Assembly (NCBI GenBank): GCA_024643325.1 | Contig: JAHEND010000001.1 | Span: 1 to 64,000 of the forward strand | Length of the DNA stretch: 64,000 nt | Direction of reading: 5' to 3' | DNA from: Sediminicola sp. | GTDB lineage: Bacteria; Bacteroidota; Bacteroidia; Flavobacteriales; Flavobacteriaceae | Shown here: positions 1 through 7,395 of the stretch, piece after piece | How the letters are laid out: every line of letters starts with the position of its first letter | Numbering within the stretch: the first letter of the stretch is position 1 | Position numbers and translations under genes: made by a program | The notes under the pieces: model-generated | The model's database searches: none | The model's input: the letters and a program-made list of their open reading frames with translations, nothing else | Told to the model about the DNA's origin: nothing

Positions 1-556
1 CAATCTTATCTGCAGAGAAAGATACCTTTCCAATTGCTGCGTGAACAATACCCGTTTTATCTACTTTAAAATCTATCTTACCAGCTTTTACTTCTGTAAC
101 CGCTTTAGCTACATCCATAGTCACTGTTCCTGTCTTTGGGTTTGGCATAAGACCTCTTGGCCCTAATACACGTCCTAAAGGACCTAATTTACCCATAACA
201 CTTGGCATTGTGATGATCACATCTACATCTGTCCAACCGCTTTTGATCTTATCCAAATACTCATCCAAACCAACATAATCAGCACCAGCTGCTGTAGCTT
301 CTGCTTCTTTATCTGGAGTCACTAAAGCAAGTACTTTAACGTCCTTACCAGTACCATGAGGAAGTGTTACCACCCCACGAACCATTTGATTTGCTTTTCT
401 TGGATCTACACCTAATCTAACTGCGATGTCCACAGAGGCATCGAATTTAGTATTGGTGATTTCTTTTACTAATGCAGAACCTTCTGATAAAGAATAAACT
501 TTATTCTTGTCTATCTTAGAAAGCGCTTCCTTCTGCTTTTTTGTTAATTTTGCCAT
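1..556 (-). CDS. rplA: 50S ribosomal protein L1 (uL1), partial at left edge
   Basis: uL1 forms the mobile L1 stalk of the 50S subunit and helps release tRNA from the E site; in many bacteria it also represses its own mRNA. The ORF track omits it because it runs off the window without a stop. About 185 N-terminal residues are visible, starting [14 protein letters not shown] at 556. The family block [14 protein letters not shown] and the segment [13 protein letters not shown] identify it clearly. It lies about 20 nt after rplK on the same strand, the usual rplK-rplA pair. The C-terminal part is not visible. Confidence 0.97.
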   Translation of the reverse strand, partial: MAKLTKKQKEALSKIDKNKVYSLSEGSALVKEITNTKFDASVDIAVRLGVDPRKANQMVRGVVTLPHGTGKDVKVLALVTPDKEAEATAAGADYVGLDEYLDKIKSGWTDVDVIITMPSVMGKLGPLGRVLGPRGLMPNPKTGTVTMDVAKAVTEVKAGKIDFKVDKTGIVHAAIGKVSFSADKI

Positions 557-576
557 TTGATTTGCTTATTAAGATT

Positions 577-1014
577 TTAGAAAGGTTTTGTACCAGATAC
601 TTTTAAACCCATAGATCTAGCCGTACCAGCAACCATGCTCATTGCAGATCCAATTGTAAACGCATTTAAGTCTACCATTTTGTCTTCTGCAATAGTTTTA
701 ACTTGATCCCAAGATACACTTGCTACTTTATTTCTGTTAGGTTCGCCAGATCCTTTCTTAATCTTAGCTGCTTCCATCAACTGAACTGCCGCCGGCGGTG
801 TCTTTACAACGAAGTCAAATGACTTGTCCTTGTATACCGTGATAGCAACAGGCAATACTTTGCCCTGTTTGTCCTGTGTACGCGCATTAAATTGCTTACA
901 GAACTCCATGATGTTAACACCGGCAGCACCTAAAGCGGGTCCAACCGGTGGCGACGGATTCGCTGCACCTCCCCTAACTTGTAGTTTAACTACTTTACTT
1001 ACTTCTTTTGCCAT
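577..1014 (-). CDS. rplK: 50S ribosomal protein L11 (uL11)
   Basis: uL11 builds the base of the L7/L12 stalk, part of the GTPase-associated centre that contacts EF-Tu, EF-G and RelA. The 145 residues match the family length. The N-terminal domain carries the proline-rich hinge [15 protein letters not shown] (about residues 20-35); the C-terminal rRNA-binding domain includes [13 protein letters not shown] near the end. The start is ATG at 1014. It lies between nusG and rplA on the minus strand. A 7-bp hairpin sits about 20 nt upstream of its ATG (1034-1054) and could be a site for autogenous control by L1, which is inference. Confidence 0.98.
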   Translation of the reverse strand: MAKEVSKVVKLQVRGGAANPSPPVGPALGAAGVNIMEFCKQFNARTQDKQGKVLPVAITVYKDKSFDFVVKTPPAAVQLMEAAKIKKGSGEPNRNKVASVSWDQVKTIAEDKMVDLNAFTIGSAMSMVAGTARSMGLKVSGTKPF

Positions 1015-1033
1015 TGTTTTAAATTAAATTAAA

Positions 1034-1054
1034 GGTGCTATTGGAAGCAACACC
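1034..1054 (-). promoter_or_regulatory. hairpin in the rplK leader, candidate L1 operator
   Basis: On the mRNA strand GGTGTTG pairs with TAGCACC (two G-T wobbles) around a CTTCCAA loop, 20 nt upstream of the rplK ATG in the nusG-rplK gap. In other bacteria L1 binds a leader structure here to repress rplK-rplA. I see only the stem, not a recognisable L1 recognition motif. Confidence 0.3.
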
Positions 1055-1077
1055 CTTTATATATGTAACAGTTATAA

Positions 1078-1629
1078 TTAAACTTTTTCTACTTGCATAT
1101 AGCTGAGTTCCAGAGGTGTTTTTCTTCCGAAAATTTTCACCATAACCTCTAGCTTACGCTTTTCTTCATTCACTTTTTCTACCGTACCATTAAACCCATT
1201 AAAAGGACCATCGATCACTTTAATGGTTTCACCAGTAGTATAAGGAATAGCAGCCATGTCTGAATTAACAGTCAATTCATCTACTTTCCCTAACATTCTA
1301 TTAACCTCTGTTTTCCTCAGTGGAACAGGATCTCCTCCTTTAGTTTCACCAAGAAATCCAATTACATTAGTTATAGAACGTATAATATGCACCATCTCTC
1401 CACCTAAATTGGCTTTAATCATGATGTAACCAGGGAAATAAACTTTTTCTTTATTAAGTTTTTTTCCGTTTCTGATTTGAATTACTTTTTCAGTAGGCAC
1501 CAAAACATCTTCCAGATAGTCACCAAAACCAAGCCTAGAGACTTCAGTTTCAATATACCCTTTAATTTTATGTTCTTGACCACTGACAGCCCTAACTACA
1601 TACCATTTCTTTTCTAAAATCTCCCCCAT
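1078..1629 (-). CDS. nusG: transcription termination/antitermination factor NusG
   Basis: NusG binds RNA polymerase and links it to Rho or to the leading ribosome. The 183 residues match the usual bacterial length. The NGN domain spans about residues 8-115 (KKWYVVRAVSGQEHK at the start, VYFPGYIMIKANL in the middle). The KOW motif lies at about 130-183 (IKVIDGPFNGFNGTVEKVN). It starts ATGGGGGAG 8 nt after the secE stop, so secE and nusG are surely co-transcribed, the widespread arrangement. Nothing unusual is seen. Confidence 0.98.
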   Translation of the reverse strand: MGEILEKKWYVVRAVSGQEHKIKGYIETEVSRLGFGDYLEDVLVPTEKVIQIRNGKKLNKEKVYFPGYIMIKANLGGEMVHIIRSITNVIGFLGETKGGDPVPLRKTEVNRMLGKVDELTVNSDMAAIPYTTGETIKVIDGPFNGFNGTVEKVNEEKRKLEVMVKIFGRKTPLELSYMQVEKV

Positions 1630-1637
1630 GGATGCTA

Positions 1638-1826
1638 TTAGTTAAGGATGTTATTAAAGTACAACTGTATTGCTTCATTAAAAACACTGTCTACACCCCA
1701 TGTTGCCAAGGCAAATAGGATAGAGAAAACAGCAACTACCACCATAAGATTAGAAGATTCTGATCTGGAAGGAAGCGTTACGTTGTTCTTTAACTCTTCA
1801 AAGGATTCTTTAATATATGTTAACAT
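1638..1826 (-). CDS. secE: preprotein translocase subunit SecE
   Basis: SecE is the small clamp subunit of the SecYEG channel in the inner membrane. At 62 residues it is the short single-helix form. An amphipathic N-terminal segment (YIKESFEELKNNVTLPSRSE) precedes one transmembrane helix at about residues 27-47 (MVVVAVFSILFALATWGVD). It sits between tRNA-Trp and nusG, a position conserved across bacteria, which makes the call firm despite the small size. Confidence 0.95.
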   Translation of the reverse strand: MLTYIKESFEELKNNVTLPSRSESSNLMVVVAVFSILFALATWGVDSVFNEAIQLYFNNILN

Positions 1827-1851
1827 GCGGTACCTTTTTTATTTCATTACG

Positions 1852-1924
1852 CACGGGAGGAGAGACTCGAACTCCCGACACCTGGTTTTGGAGACCAGTG
1901 CTCTACCAACTGAGCTACACCCGT
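1852..1924 (-). tRNA. tRNA-Trp (anticodon CCA)
   Basis: The minus strand folds as a cloverleaf: D arm GCTCAGTTGGTAGAGC, anticodon stem CTGGT/ACCAG around loop CTCCAAA (anticodon CCA), and T arm with TTCGAGT. The acceptor stem is ACGGGTG against CTCCCGT, which leaves a U-U mismatch at pair 6-67. The 3' CCA is not encoded. It lies between tuf and secE, the usual place in this cluster. Confidence 0.95.
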
Positions 1925-2013
1925 ATAAAGGACAAAAAAATGTCCTTATATTTTACATGTAAAGGTATCTGCCTTTGAGGGCAGACACCTTACAGTAATT
2001 AATCCAATAAAGA

Positions 2014-3201
2014 TTAGTCTAGGATCTCAGTTACCTGACCTGCACCTACTGTTCTACCACCCTCACGGATTGCGAAACGTAAACCAACGCTTAAAGCAAT
2101 TGGAGAAAGTAAATCTACAGTAATTGTCAAGTTGTCTCCTGGCATTACCATTTCAACTCCATCAGGTAAGTTAATAGTACCTGTTACGTCAGTTGTACGA
2201 ACGTAGAACTGTGGACGGTAGTTGTTATGGAATGGCGTGTGACGACCACCTTCTTCTTTTTTCAATACATATACCTCTGCTTTAAATTTAGCATGCGGTT
2301 TAACAGATCCTGGCTTAACAATAACCATTCCTCTTTTGATATCAGATTTCTCTATACCTCTTAAAAGAATACCAACGTTATCTCCAGCTTCTCCTCTATC
2401 CAAAATCTTACGGAACATCTCTACTCCTGTAATTGTAGAAGACAATTTCTCAGCACCCATACCAATAATATCAACAGCGTCTCCAGTATTAGCAACGCCT
2501 GTTTCAATACGACCTGTTGCTACAGTACCACGACCAGTGATCGTAAATACATCTTCAACTGGCATTAAGAAGTCTTTATCAACATCTCTCTTTGGTAATT
2601 CAATCCAGCTATCTACAGCCTCCATAAGAGACATCACAGTGTCTACCCATTTTTGCTCTCCGTTCAATGCACCTAATGCTGAACCAGCAATTACAGGTCC
2701 ATTATCTCCATCATATTCGTAGAAAGAAAGTAATTCTCTGATTTCCATTTCAACCAACTCTAAAAGCTCAGCGTCGTCTACCATATCCACTTTGTTCATG
2801 AATACAACCATTCTTGGAATACCTACCTGGCGTCCTAAAAGGATGTGCTCTCTTGTCTGTGGCATAGGACCATCAGTAGCAGCAACAACCAAAATAGCAC
2901 CGTCCATTTGAGCAGCACCAGTAACCATGTTCTTCACGTAATCCGCGTGACCTGGACAGTCAACGTGAGCGTAGTGACGGTTAGCTGTAGAATACTCTAC
3001 GTGTGAAGTGTTAATTGTAATACCTCTTTCTTTTTCTTCAGGAGCGTTGTCGATTGAATCGAAACTTCTCAATTCTGAAAGTCCTGCGTTTGCCAATACA
3101 GTTGTAATAGCAGCAGTTAATGTAGTTTTACCGTGATCTACGTGTCCAATGGTACCAATATTCAAGTGCGGTTTGGAACGATCAAAAGTTTCCTTTGCCA
3201 T
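2014..3201 (-). CDS. tuf: elongation factor Tu
   Basis: EF-Tu delivers aminoacyl-tRNA to the ribosomal A site as a GTP complex. The 395 residues are family-typical. The G domain shows the P-loop GHVDHGKT (about residue 18), the effector region [26 protein letters not shown] and GSALGAL. Domains 2 and 3 follow, with [11 protein letters not shown] and the C-terminal [12 protein letters not shown]. The start [12 protein letters not shown] is standard for Bacteroidota. It is read in one transcription unit with four upstream tRNA genes and tRNA-Trp-secE-nusG downstream. Confidence 0.99.
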   Translation of the reverse strand: MAKETFDRSKPHLNIGTIGHVDHGKTTLTAAITTVLANAGLSELRSFDSIDNAPEEKERGITINTSHVEYSTANRHYAHVDCPGHADYVKNMVTGAAQMDGAILVVAATDGPMPQTREHILLGRQVGIPRMVVFMNKVDMVDDAELLELVEMEIRELLSFYEYDGDNGPVIAGSALGALNGEQKWVDTVMSLMEAVDSWIELPKRDVDKDFLMPVEDVFTITGRGTVATGRIETGVANTGDAVDIIGMGAEKLSSTITGVEMFRKILDRGEAGDNVGILLRGIEKSDIKRGMVIVKPGSVKPHAKFKAEVYVLKKEEGGRHTPFHNNYRPQFYVRTTDVTGTINLPDGVEMVMPGDNLTITVDLLSPIALSVGLRFAIREGGRTVGAGQVTEILD

Positions 3202-3257
3202 GTTTAATGAATTTTAATCTTAGTTTATATTAGTGTACAATTTATTCGCTGTTATTG

Positions 3258-3329
3258 AGCCAATGACGAGAATTGAACTCGTGACCTCTTCCTTACCAAG
3301 GAAACGCTCTACCCCTGAGCTACACCGGC
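3258..3329 (-). tRNA. tRNA-Thr (anticodon GGT)
   Basis: Cloverleaf on the minus strand: acceptor GCCGGTG/CATTGGC (two G-T pairs), D arm GCTCAGGGGTAGAGC, anticodon stem TTTCC/GGAAG with loop TTGGTAA (anticodon GGT), T arm with TTCAATT. It lies directly upstream of tuf. CCA is not encoded. Confidence 0.95.
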
Positions 3330-3459
3330 TTTTAAAACCACCTAAGTGACTTTAGTTCCATCATACTCAAAGCCTAAAAGACACCCTGGCCTAGACCAAA
3401 GTGCCTGCGTGTTAATTTCTTAACCGCTGCTCCTATTCACTTACGTGAAGTGAATTTTG
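3330..3459 (-). other. 130-nt spacer between tRNA-Gly and tRNA-Thr with a hairpin
   Basis: This is the longest tRNA-tRNA spacer in the cluster. It begins, just after the tRNA-Gly 3' end, with a perfect 8-bp stem ATTCACTT/AAGTGAAT around a 5-nt loop (3435-3455). No T-run follows, so it is not a normal terminator; a processing signal is possible. A 10-codon ATG ORF exists further on but has no support as a gene. Confidence 0.4.
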
Positions 3460-3532
3460 AGCGGGAGACCGGGTTCGAACCGGCGACATTCAGCTTGGAA
3501 GGCTGACGCTCTACCAACTGAGCTACTCCCGC
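3460..3532 (-). tRNA. tRNA-Gly (anticodon TCC)
   Basis: Cloverleaf on the minus strand: acceptor GCGGGAG/CTCCCGC with perfect pairing, D arm GCTCAGTTGGTAGAGC, anticodon stem TCAGC/GCTGA with loop CTTCCAA (anticodon TCC), T arm with TTCGAAC. Part of the Thr-Tyr-Gly-Thr-tuf cluster. Confidence 0.96.
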
Positions 3533-3624
3533 AATAGTATTCTTAATTATGTTTAGAGCTTATTAAAAAGCGATTGCAAAATTAGAACTTTTTCTCTAAG
3601 AAAAAAATAATTTAACAAAAGTTG

Positions 3625-3706
<82 letters not shown>

Positions 3707-3764
3707 CAAGCTTGTAAACATACAAAAGAACTTATCAAAATGTCTTTTTTAAGAGACATTTAAG

Positions 3765-3838
3765 AGCCGATGGAGGGACTCGAACCCACGACCTGCTGAT
3801 TACAAATCAGCTGCTCTAGCCAGCTGAGCTACATCGGC
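3765..3838 (-). tRNA. tRNA-Thr (anticodon TGT)
   Basis: First tRNA of the cluster in transcription order. Acceptor GCCGATG/CATCGGC, D arm GCTCAGCTGGCTAGAGC, anticodon stem GCTGA/TCAGC with loop TTTGTAA (anticodon TGT), T arm with TTCGAGT. The promoter and a terminator-like hairpin lie just upstream. Confidence 0.96.
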
Positions 3839-3860
3839 TTTTATGCCTTTTTAAATCAAT

Positions 3861-3886
3861 AAAAAGTCCGCTTTTTCAAACGGACT
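3861..3886 (-). terminator. terminator-like hairpin between hpf and the tRNA-tuf operon
   Basis: On the minus strand AGTCCGTTT and AAGCGGACT form a 9-bp stem with a GAAA loop, followed by TTTTT. It can end the hpf transcript. It also begins within 1-2 nt of the tRNA operon -7 box, so it would coincide with the first transcribed bases of that operon. Confidence 0.65.
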
Positions 3887-3887
3887 G

Positions 3888-3917
3888 CAAATGTAGATAA
3901 ATATTTCTCTTTTCAAA
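3888..3917 (-). promoter_or_regulatory. promoter of the tRNA-tuf operon
   Basis: The -7 element TACATTTG (3888-3895) and a -33 TTTG (3914-3917), separated by 18 nt, match the Bacteroidota primary sigma consensus TTTG/TAnnTTTG. The predicted start lies near 3883, about 45 nt before tRNA-Thr. Confidence 0.65.
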
Positions 3918-3953
3918 ACATTTTTTTAAAAAAAAATATTTTTTTTTTCATGC

Positions 3954-4250
3954 TTAAGACTTCCGCTTTTCTTTCCATTTAACCAATCCACGCTCAACTG
4001 CCTCACACGCAGTATCTATAGCCTCTTCAAAGCTCTTACATTGCTTTTTAACCACAATAGAATCCTTTGGGACATGCACCTTAAATTCTGCTATTTTATT
4101 TTCTTTTGCACTGGTGTTTTCCACTTTTAAAAAGACGTCTACGTCAATGATATGATCAAAAAACATTTCCAATTTCTGAACTCGATTGTCTAAGAAATCT
4201 ATTAAAGTAGCATCTGCATTAAAATTGACGGTTTGCGTGTTGATTTTCAT
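3954..4250 (-). CDS. hpf: ribosome hibernation-promoting factor (HPF/RaiA family)
   Basis: Members of this family bind the 30S decoding centre of idle ribosomes and block translation during starvation or stationary phase. The 98 residues correspond to the short form, without the C-terminal dimerisation domain of long HPF. Typical features are the N-terminal beta strand MKINTQTVNFNAD, the basic segment VVKKQCKSFEEAIDTACEAVERGLVKWKEK and the overall S30AE-like pattern. It lies 16 nt after the xer gene on the same strand, upstream of the tRNA-tuf operon. Confidence 0.9.
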   Translation of the reverse strand: MKINTQTVNFNADATLIDFLDNRVQKLEMFFDHIIDVDVFLKVENTSAKENKIAEFKVHVPKDSIVVKKQCKSFEEAIDTACEAVERGLVKWKEKRKS

Positions 4251-4265
4251 AGATAAAAAATTAAA

Positions 4266-5162
4266 TTAAACTTTAGGCTTATTTCTCGGATGGGAATTCC
4301 CATAAGCTTTTTTTAGTGCTGCCATATTATTGTGCGTATACACCTGCGTAGAAGCCAAACTTGCATGTCCCAATAAATCTTTCACAGATTGCATATCTGC
4401 TCCCCTATTCAAAAGGTGGGTCGCGAAAGTATGCCTCAGCATATGAGGACTCTTTTTTACTTTAGTAGACACTAATCCAAAATAGTGATTTATAACCCTA
4501 TAAACAAGCGTTTCATAGAGTTTTTTACCAGAGGGGAGTAGAAAAATATGGGTAGCATCAATCTTTATTGGAAGCGCATTTCTTTGGTGTAAATAAGACT
4601 TAATTAAAGGGATTAAAGACGGGACCAGAGGAATCACACGCTCTTTATTTCTTTTTCCGATCACCTTAATTTGCGCTGCTTCTAAATCTAACTGAAAAAC
4701 CTGAAGCCCTATGAGCTCTGCCCTTCTCATCCCAGTAACATAAAGAAGTTCTATAATGAGTCGGTCTCTTACACCCTCAAAATTATCAGGAAAGGGTATT
4801 TTAGAGAACAACTCTTCCATCTCATTCTCAGAGAAAGGCAGCGCAATTTTACGCTGAACCTTAAGCGATTTATGCCCCAATAACGGATTTTGCGCTATTT
4901 GACCCGATTTTAATGCAAAATTATAATACGCATTTAAGGAAGCAACTTTTCTGTTAATCGTTGTATTAGACTTATTCTGGTCTACCAAAGAGACAATCCA
5001 AGATCTAATAAGCGAATAAGACACCTCGTTAAGTGCTATAGCCCCATAAGTAGCGGTGCAGAAAATCTCAAAAGATTGCAAATCTCGTTCATAAGCCTTA
5101 ATCGTATTAAGAGCATAATTCTTTTCTAGGCGCAGGTAATTTACAAAAGCAGCTATAGGCAT
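4266..5162 (-). CDS. xerC: tyrosine recombinase XerC/XerD
   Basis: Site-specific recombinase that resolves chromosome dimers at dif. The 298 residues fit the family. The N-terminal SAM-like core-binding domain covers about 1-95 (FVNYLRLEKNYALNTIKAYE). The catalytic domain shows R146 (GMRRAEL), K170 (VIGKRNKE), H240 and R243 (HMLRHTFATH), H266 (LLGHASL) and nucleophile Y275 (TQVYTH), so the set is complete. Its place between rpsU and hpf is that of a housekeeping Xer protein rather than a mobile-element integrase. Whether it is XerC or XerD cannot be decided here. Confidence 0.92.
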   Translation of the reverse strand: MPIAAFVNYLRLEKNYALNTIKAYERDLQSFEIFCTATYGAIALNEVSYSLIRSWIVSLVDQNKSNTTINRKVASLNAYYNFALKSGQIAQNPLLGHKSLKVQRKIALPFSENEMEELFSKIPFPDNFEGVRDRLIIELLYVTGMRRAELIGLQVFQLDLEAAQIKVIGKRNKERVIPLVPSLIPLIKSYLHQRNALPIKIDATHIFLLPSGKKLYETLVYRVINHYFGLVSTKVKKSPHMLRHTFATHLLNRGADMQSVKDLLGHASLASTQVYTHNNMAALKKAYGNSHPRNKPKV

Positions 5163-5205
5163 CCTTAAAATTATAAAAACAGCGGTTAAAAAGCGTTAAT
5201 TAAAA

Positions 5206-5238
5206 CCAAAAAAAAAGCCCCGTTAAAACGGGACTTTA
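5206..5238 (-). terminator. terminator of rpsU
   Basis: On the minus strand AAGTCCCGTT pairs with AACGGGGCTT and is followed by a run of T. It lies 23 nt after the rpsU stop and before the xer start, which suggests rpsU is mainly monocistronic. Confidence 0.85.
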
Positions 5239-5260
5239 ATATCTTTAAAAACAAAAGCTA

Positions 5261-5455
5261 CTATTGCTCTTCTTGATCTCTAAGACCTTGAATATAAGCA
5301 GCTTTTTGAATCTGCGCTCTCTTAACTACAGAGGGTTTATTGAACTGCTGACGCGATCTCAATTGACGCATTGTTCCTGTTCTATCAAATTTTCTCTTAA
5401 AACGCTTTAGCGCTCTATCGATGTTTTCTCCTTCTTTTATTGGTATAATTAACAT
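5261..5455 (-). CDS. rpsU: 30S ribosomal protein S21 (bS21)
   Basis: bS21 sits next to the 3' end of 16S rRNA on the 30S platform. In Bacteroidota ribosomes (structural work on Flavobacterium johnsoniae) bS21 with bS18 and bS6 sequesters the anti-Shine-Dalgarno sequence. The 64 residues include IPIKEGENIDRALKRFKRKF and RSRQQFNKPS, both typical. Upstream, AAAGGAGGT lies 8 nt before the ATG, a near-perfect SD that I do not see at other starts in the window. It has its own promoter and terminator. Autogenous control (translated when bS21 is missing from ribosomes) is the likely reason, by analogy. Confidence 0.97.
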   Translation of the reverse strand: MLIIPIKEGENIDRALKRFKRKFDRTGTMRQLRSRQQFNKPSVVKRAQIQKAAYIQGLRDQEEQ

Positions 5456-5463
5456 GGGCTACA

Positions 5464-5472
5464 ACCTCCTTT
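5464..5472 (-). promoter_or_regulatory. strong Shine-Dalgarno of rpsU
   Basis: AAAGGAGGT, complementary to the 16S 3' tail, spaced 8 nt from the rpsU ATG. Most genes of this lineage lack an SD, so its presence at the bS21 gene points to regulated initiation rather than routine use. Confidence 0.85.
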
Positions 5473-5491
5473 CTTTATGATTTTACGAGTG

Positions 5492-5521
5492 CAAATATAG
5501 CGCTATTTAAATGGCCCGCAA
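5492..5521 (-). promoter_or_regulatory. promoter of rpsU
   Basis: The -7 element TATATTTG (5492-5499) and a TTG at 5519-5521, 19 nt further upstream, match the Bacteroidota consensus. The predicted 5' leader of about 30 nt carries the SD. Confidence 0.7.
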
Positions 5522-5524
5522 GTT

Positions 5525-6688
5525 TTATTTTAAAATATTTCTAGCAATCACCAATTTCTGTATTTCGGTAGTTCCCTCTCCAATTGTACAAAGCTTGGCA
5601 TCTCTGTAAAACTTCTCCACAGGATAATCTTTTGTGTAGCCATAACCGCCAAATATTTGAACTGCCTCATTGGCTACCTTCACACAAACCTCAGAAGAAT
5701 ACATTTTAGACATAGCACTTAACTTAGTCATAGGTCTGCCCTGATTTTTCAGAAATGCAGCCTTGTGAAGAAGCAATTCAGATGCTTCAATCTCTGTGGC
5801 CATATCTGCCAATTTAAAAGATATACCTTGAAAAGCACTAATCGGTTTTCCAAACTGATGACGCTCCTTGGAATATTGCAAGGCTGCCTGATAGGCTCCT
5901 TTCGCAATACCCAAAGATAGCGCTCCAATAGAAATTCTACCCCCGTCTAATATTTTCATAGATTGAATAAAGCCCTCTCCTACTTGGCCTAAAACGGCCG
6001 ATGCTTCTAACACACAATTGTCAAAAATAAGTTCTGCGGTCTCACTAGCACGCATGCCTAATTTGTCTTCTTTTTTTCCACTGCTAAAACCAGGGGTGCC
6101 CTTTTCAATTACAAAAGCAGTCATTCCATGACTATCTCCCTTCTCCCCAGTTCGAGCTATAATAACAGCAATATCTCCGCTTTTTCCATGGGTAATGAAA
6201 TTCTTAGATCCGTTCAACACCCATTGATCTCCTTTTTTAACCGCAGTAGTATTCATCCCTCCCGCATCTGAACCCGTATTGTGTTCGGTAAGCCCCCAAG
6301 CACCAATCCATTGTCCAGTGGCTAATTTTGGAATCCATTTTGCCTTTTGGTCCTCGTTTCCAAAACTTAAAATATGATTGGTACACAATGAATTATGCGC
6401 CGCTATTGAAAGGCCAATAGATGGATCTACTATAGAAATTTCTTCAATAATAGCAATATACTCGTGGTACCCTAAACCAGATCCACCTAAAGACTCAGGT
6501 ACTAATATACCCATAAAGCCCAAAGCTCCAGCCTCCTTCAATACCCCAACAGGAAATTTCTGATGTTCGTCCCAATCCCTCACATGTGGGGCAATATGTT
6601 GCTGTGCAAAGGCTTTTGCAGCAGCCGCAACCATCTGTTGGGTTTCAGAATAATCAAAATCCATGGTGTGTTGTATTTCTGTAATCAT
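5525..6688 (-). CDS. acyl-CoA dehydrogenase
   Basis: FAD-dependent oxidation of acyl-CoA to trans-2-enoyl-CoA, in fatty-acid or branched-chain amino-acid degradation. The 387 residues match the family. The segments LTEHNTGSDAGGMNTTA, GLGYHEYIAIIEEI, FGKPISAFQGISFKLADM and the C-terminal IFGGYGYTKDYPVEKFYRDAK belong to this family. The catalytic glutamate falls in the last region (IGEGTTEIQ). I start at MITEIQHTMDF as in the ORF; the second Met (MDFDYSETQ) is equally possible and looks like the family start. Substrate length cannot be read from sequence. Confidence 0.93.
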   Translation of the reverse strand: MITEIQHTMDFDYSETQQMVAAAAKAFAQQHIAPHVRDWDEHQKFPVGVLKEAGALGFMGILVPESLGGSGLGYHEYIAIIEEISIVDPSIGLSIAAHNSLCTNHILSFGNEDQKAKWIPKLATGQWIGAWGLTEHNTGSDAGGMNTTAVKKGDQWVLNGSKNFITHGKSGDIAVIIARTGEKGDSHGMTAFVIEKGTPGFSSGKKEDKLGMRASETAELIFDNCVLEASAVLGQVGEGFIQSMKILDGGRISIGALSLGIAKGAYQAALQYSKERHQFGKPISAFQGISFKLADMATEIEASELLLHKAAFLKNQGRPMTKLSAMSKMYSSEVCVKVANEAVQIFGGYGYTKDYPVEKFYRDAKLCTIGEGTTEIQKLVIARNILK

Positions 6689-6697
6689 AGCATTAGT

Positions 6698-7354
6698 TTA
6701 GAGGATCAAATATAATTTAATTATCTCAATTTTGTCTTCTGGAAGCTTTAATATGTTTGATATTTCATCAAAATCATTAAACAAACCATTTGTAGCTCTT
6801 TCTCTGACAATTTTTTCTGCCAATTTTTTAGTGAAAAAAGGCAGTCTTTGTAATTCATATACAGAAGCACTATTGACAGAAATTTTATGTGTTACCGGTG
6901 TATCTTGTACGGAAAATGACGCCTTAATTGCTTTTACCACTACGGAGTCTAATCCATACACTTGGTACAGTTGATCCATATGAACAAAAGCGCCTAGGGA
7001 ATTTCTAAACTTTACAATTCGCTCAGAATACACTGGACCTATCCCGTAAACTCTTTGAAAATCTGAGGCATTGGCAAGATTGACATCTAAAACGGTCTTT
7101 ATCGCTTTAGAGGCTAAAACATTTGAAGGCTGTTTGGGTTGTTATATAGCACTTGGGGAAACCTCGAACTTAATGGTATTATTTATTGTAATAAATTCAT
7201 CGGGAAGGTTTTCAATCATCATCACTTCGCTTGGACTAAGGTATCTATCATAGCCATAATAACCCAAATGAAGTAGAAAAGTGACACTCAAAAAATATAA
7301 AAACCCTTTTCGTTTATATTGATTAGTAACGAAAAGGGTTTTATTTTTTTTCAT
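6698..7354 (-). pseudogene. ComEA-like helix-hairpin-helix protein split by an in-frame TAA
   Basis: The two ORFs 7142-7354 (70 aa) and 6698-7033 are in the same frame. The stretch between them is open apart from one TAA at 7142-7144. Read through, the product would be 218 codons: an N-terminal membrane segment (GFLYFLSVTFLLHLGYYGY), a linker, then two HhH motifs, DVNLANASDFQRVYGIGP and SVNSASVYELQRLPFF. Residues flanking the stop (SPSAI, then QPKQPSNV) read naturally, so a CAA-to-TAA change is likely. Relatives in Flavobacteriaceae are membrane-anchored HhH proteins that may bind DNA. It is either a recent pseudogene, a sequencing error, or a readthrough case. Confidence 0.8.
7300..7342. terminator. 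bidirectional terminator-like inverted repeat at the start of the HhH gene
   Basis: A perfect 15-bp inverted repeat (AAAACCCTTTTCGTT / AACGAAAAGGGTTTT) with a 13-nt loop. T-rich tracts follow on both strands. It lies 40-100 nt after the symporter stop, so it can terminate that gene, yet it falls inside the first 18 codons of the HhH gene. Confidence 0.7.
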
Positions 7355-7395
7355 AGGTTCTTAATTGTATACACAAAAACCTATAACAGGATGGT

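Noticed and set aside
1648-1962. 104-aa plus-strand ORF
   Set aside because: It runs antisense to secE and across tRNA-Trp; a shadow ORF.
4266-5162. Xer recombinase as sign of a mobile element
   Set aside because: It lies between hpf and rpsU with no attachment repeats, no phage genes and no nearby tRNA insertion; a housekeeping Xer is more likely.
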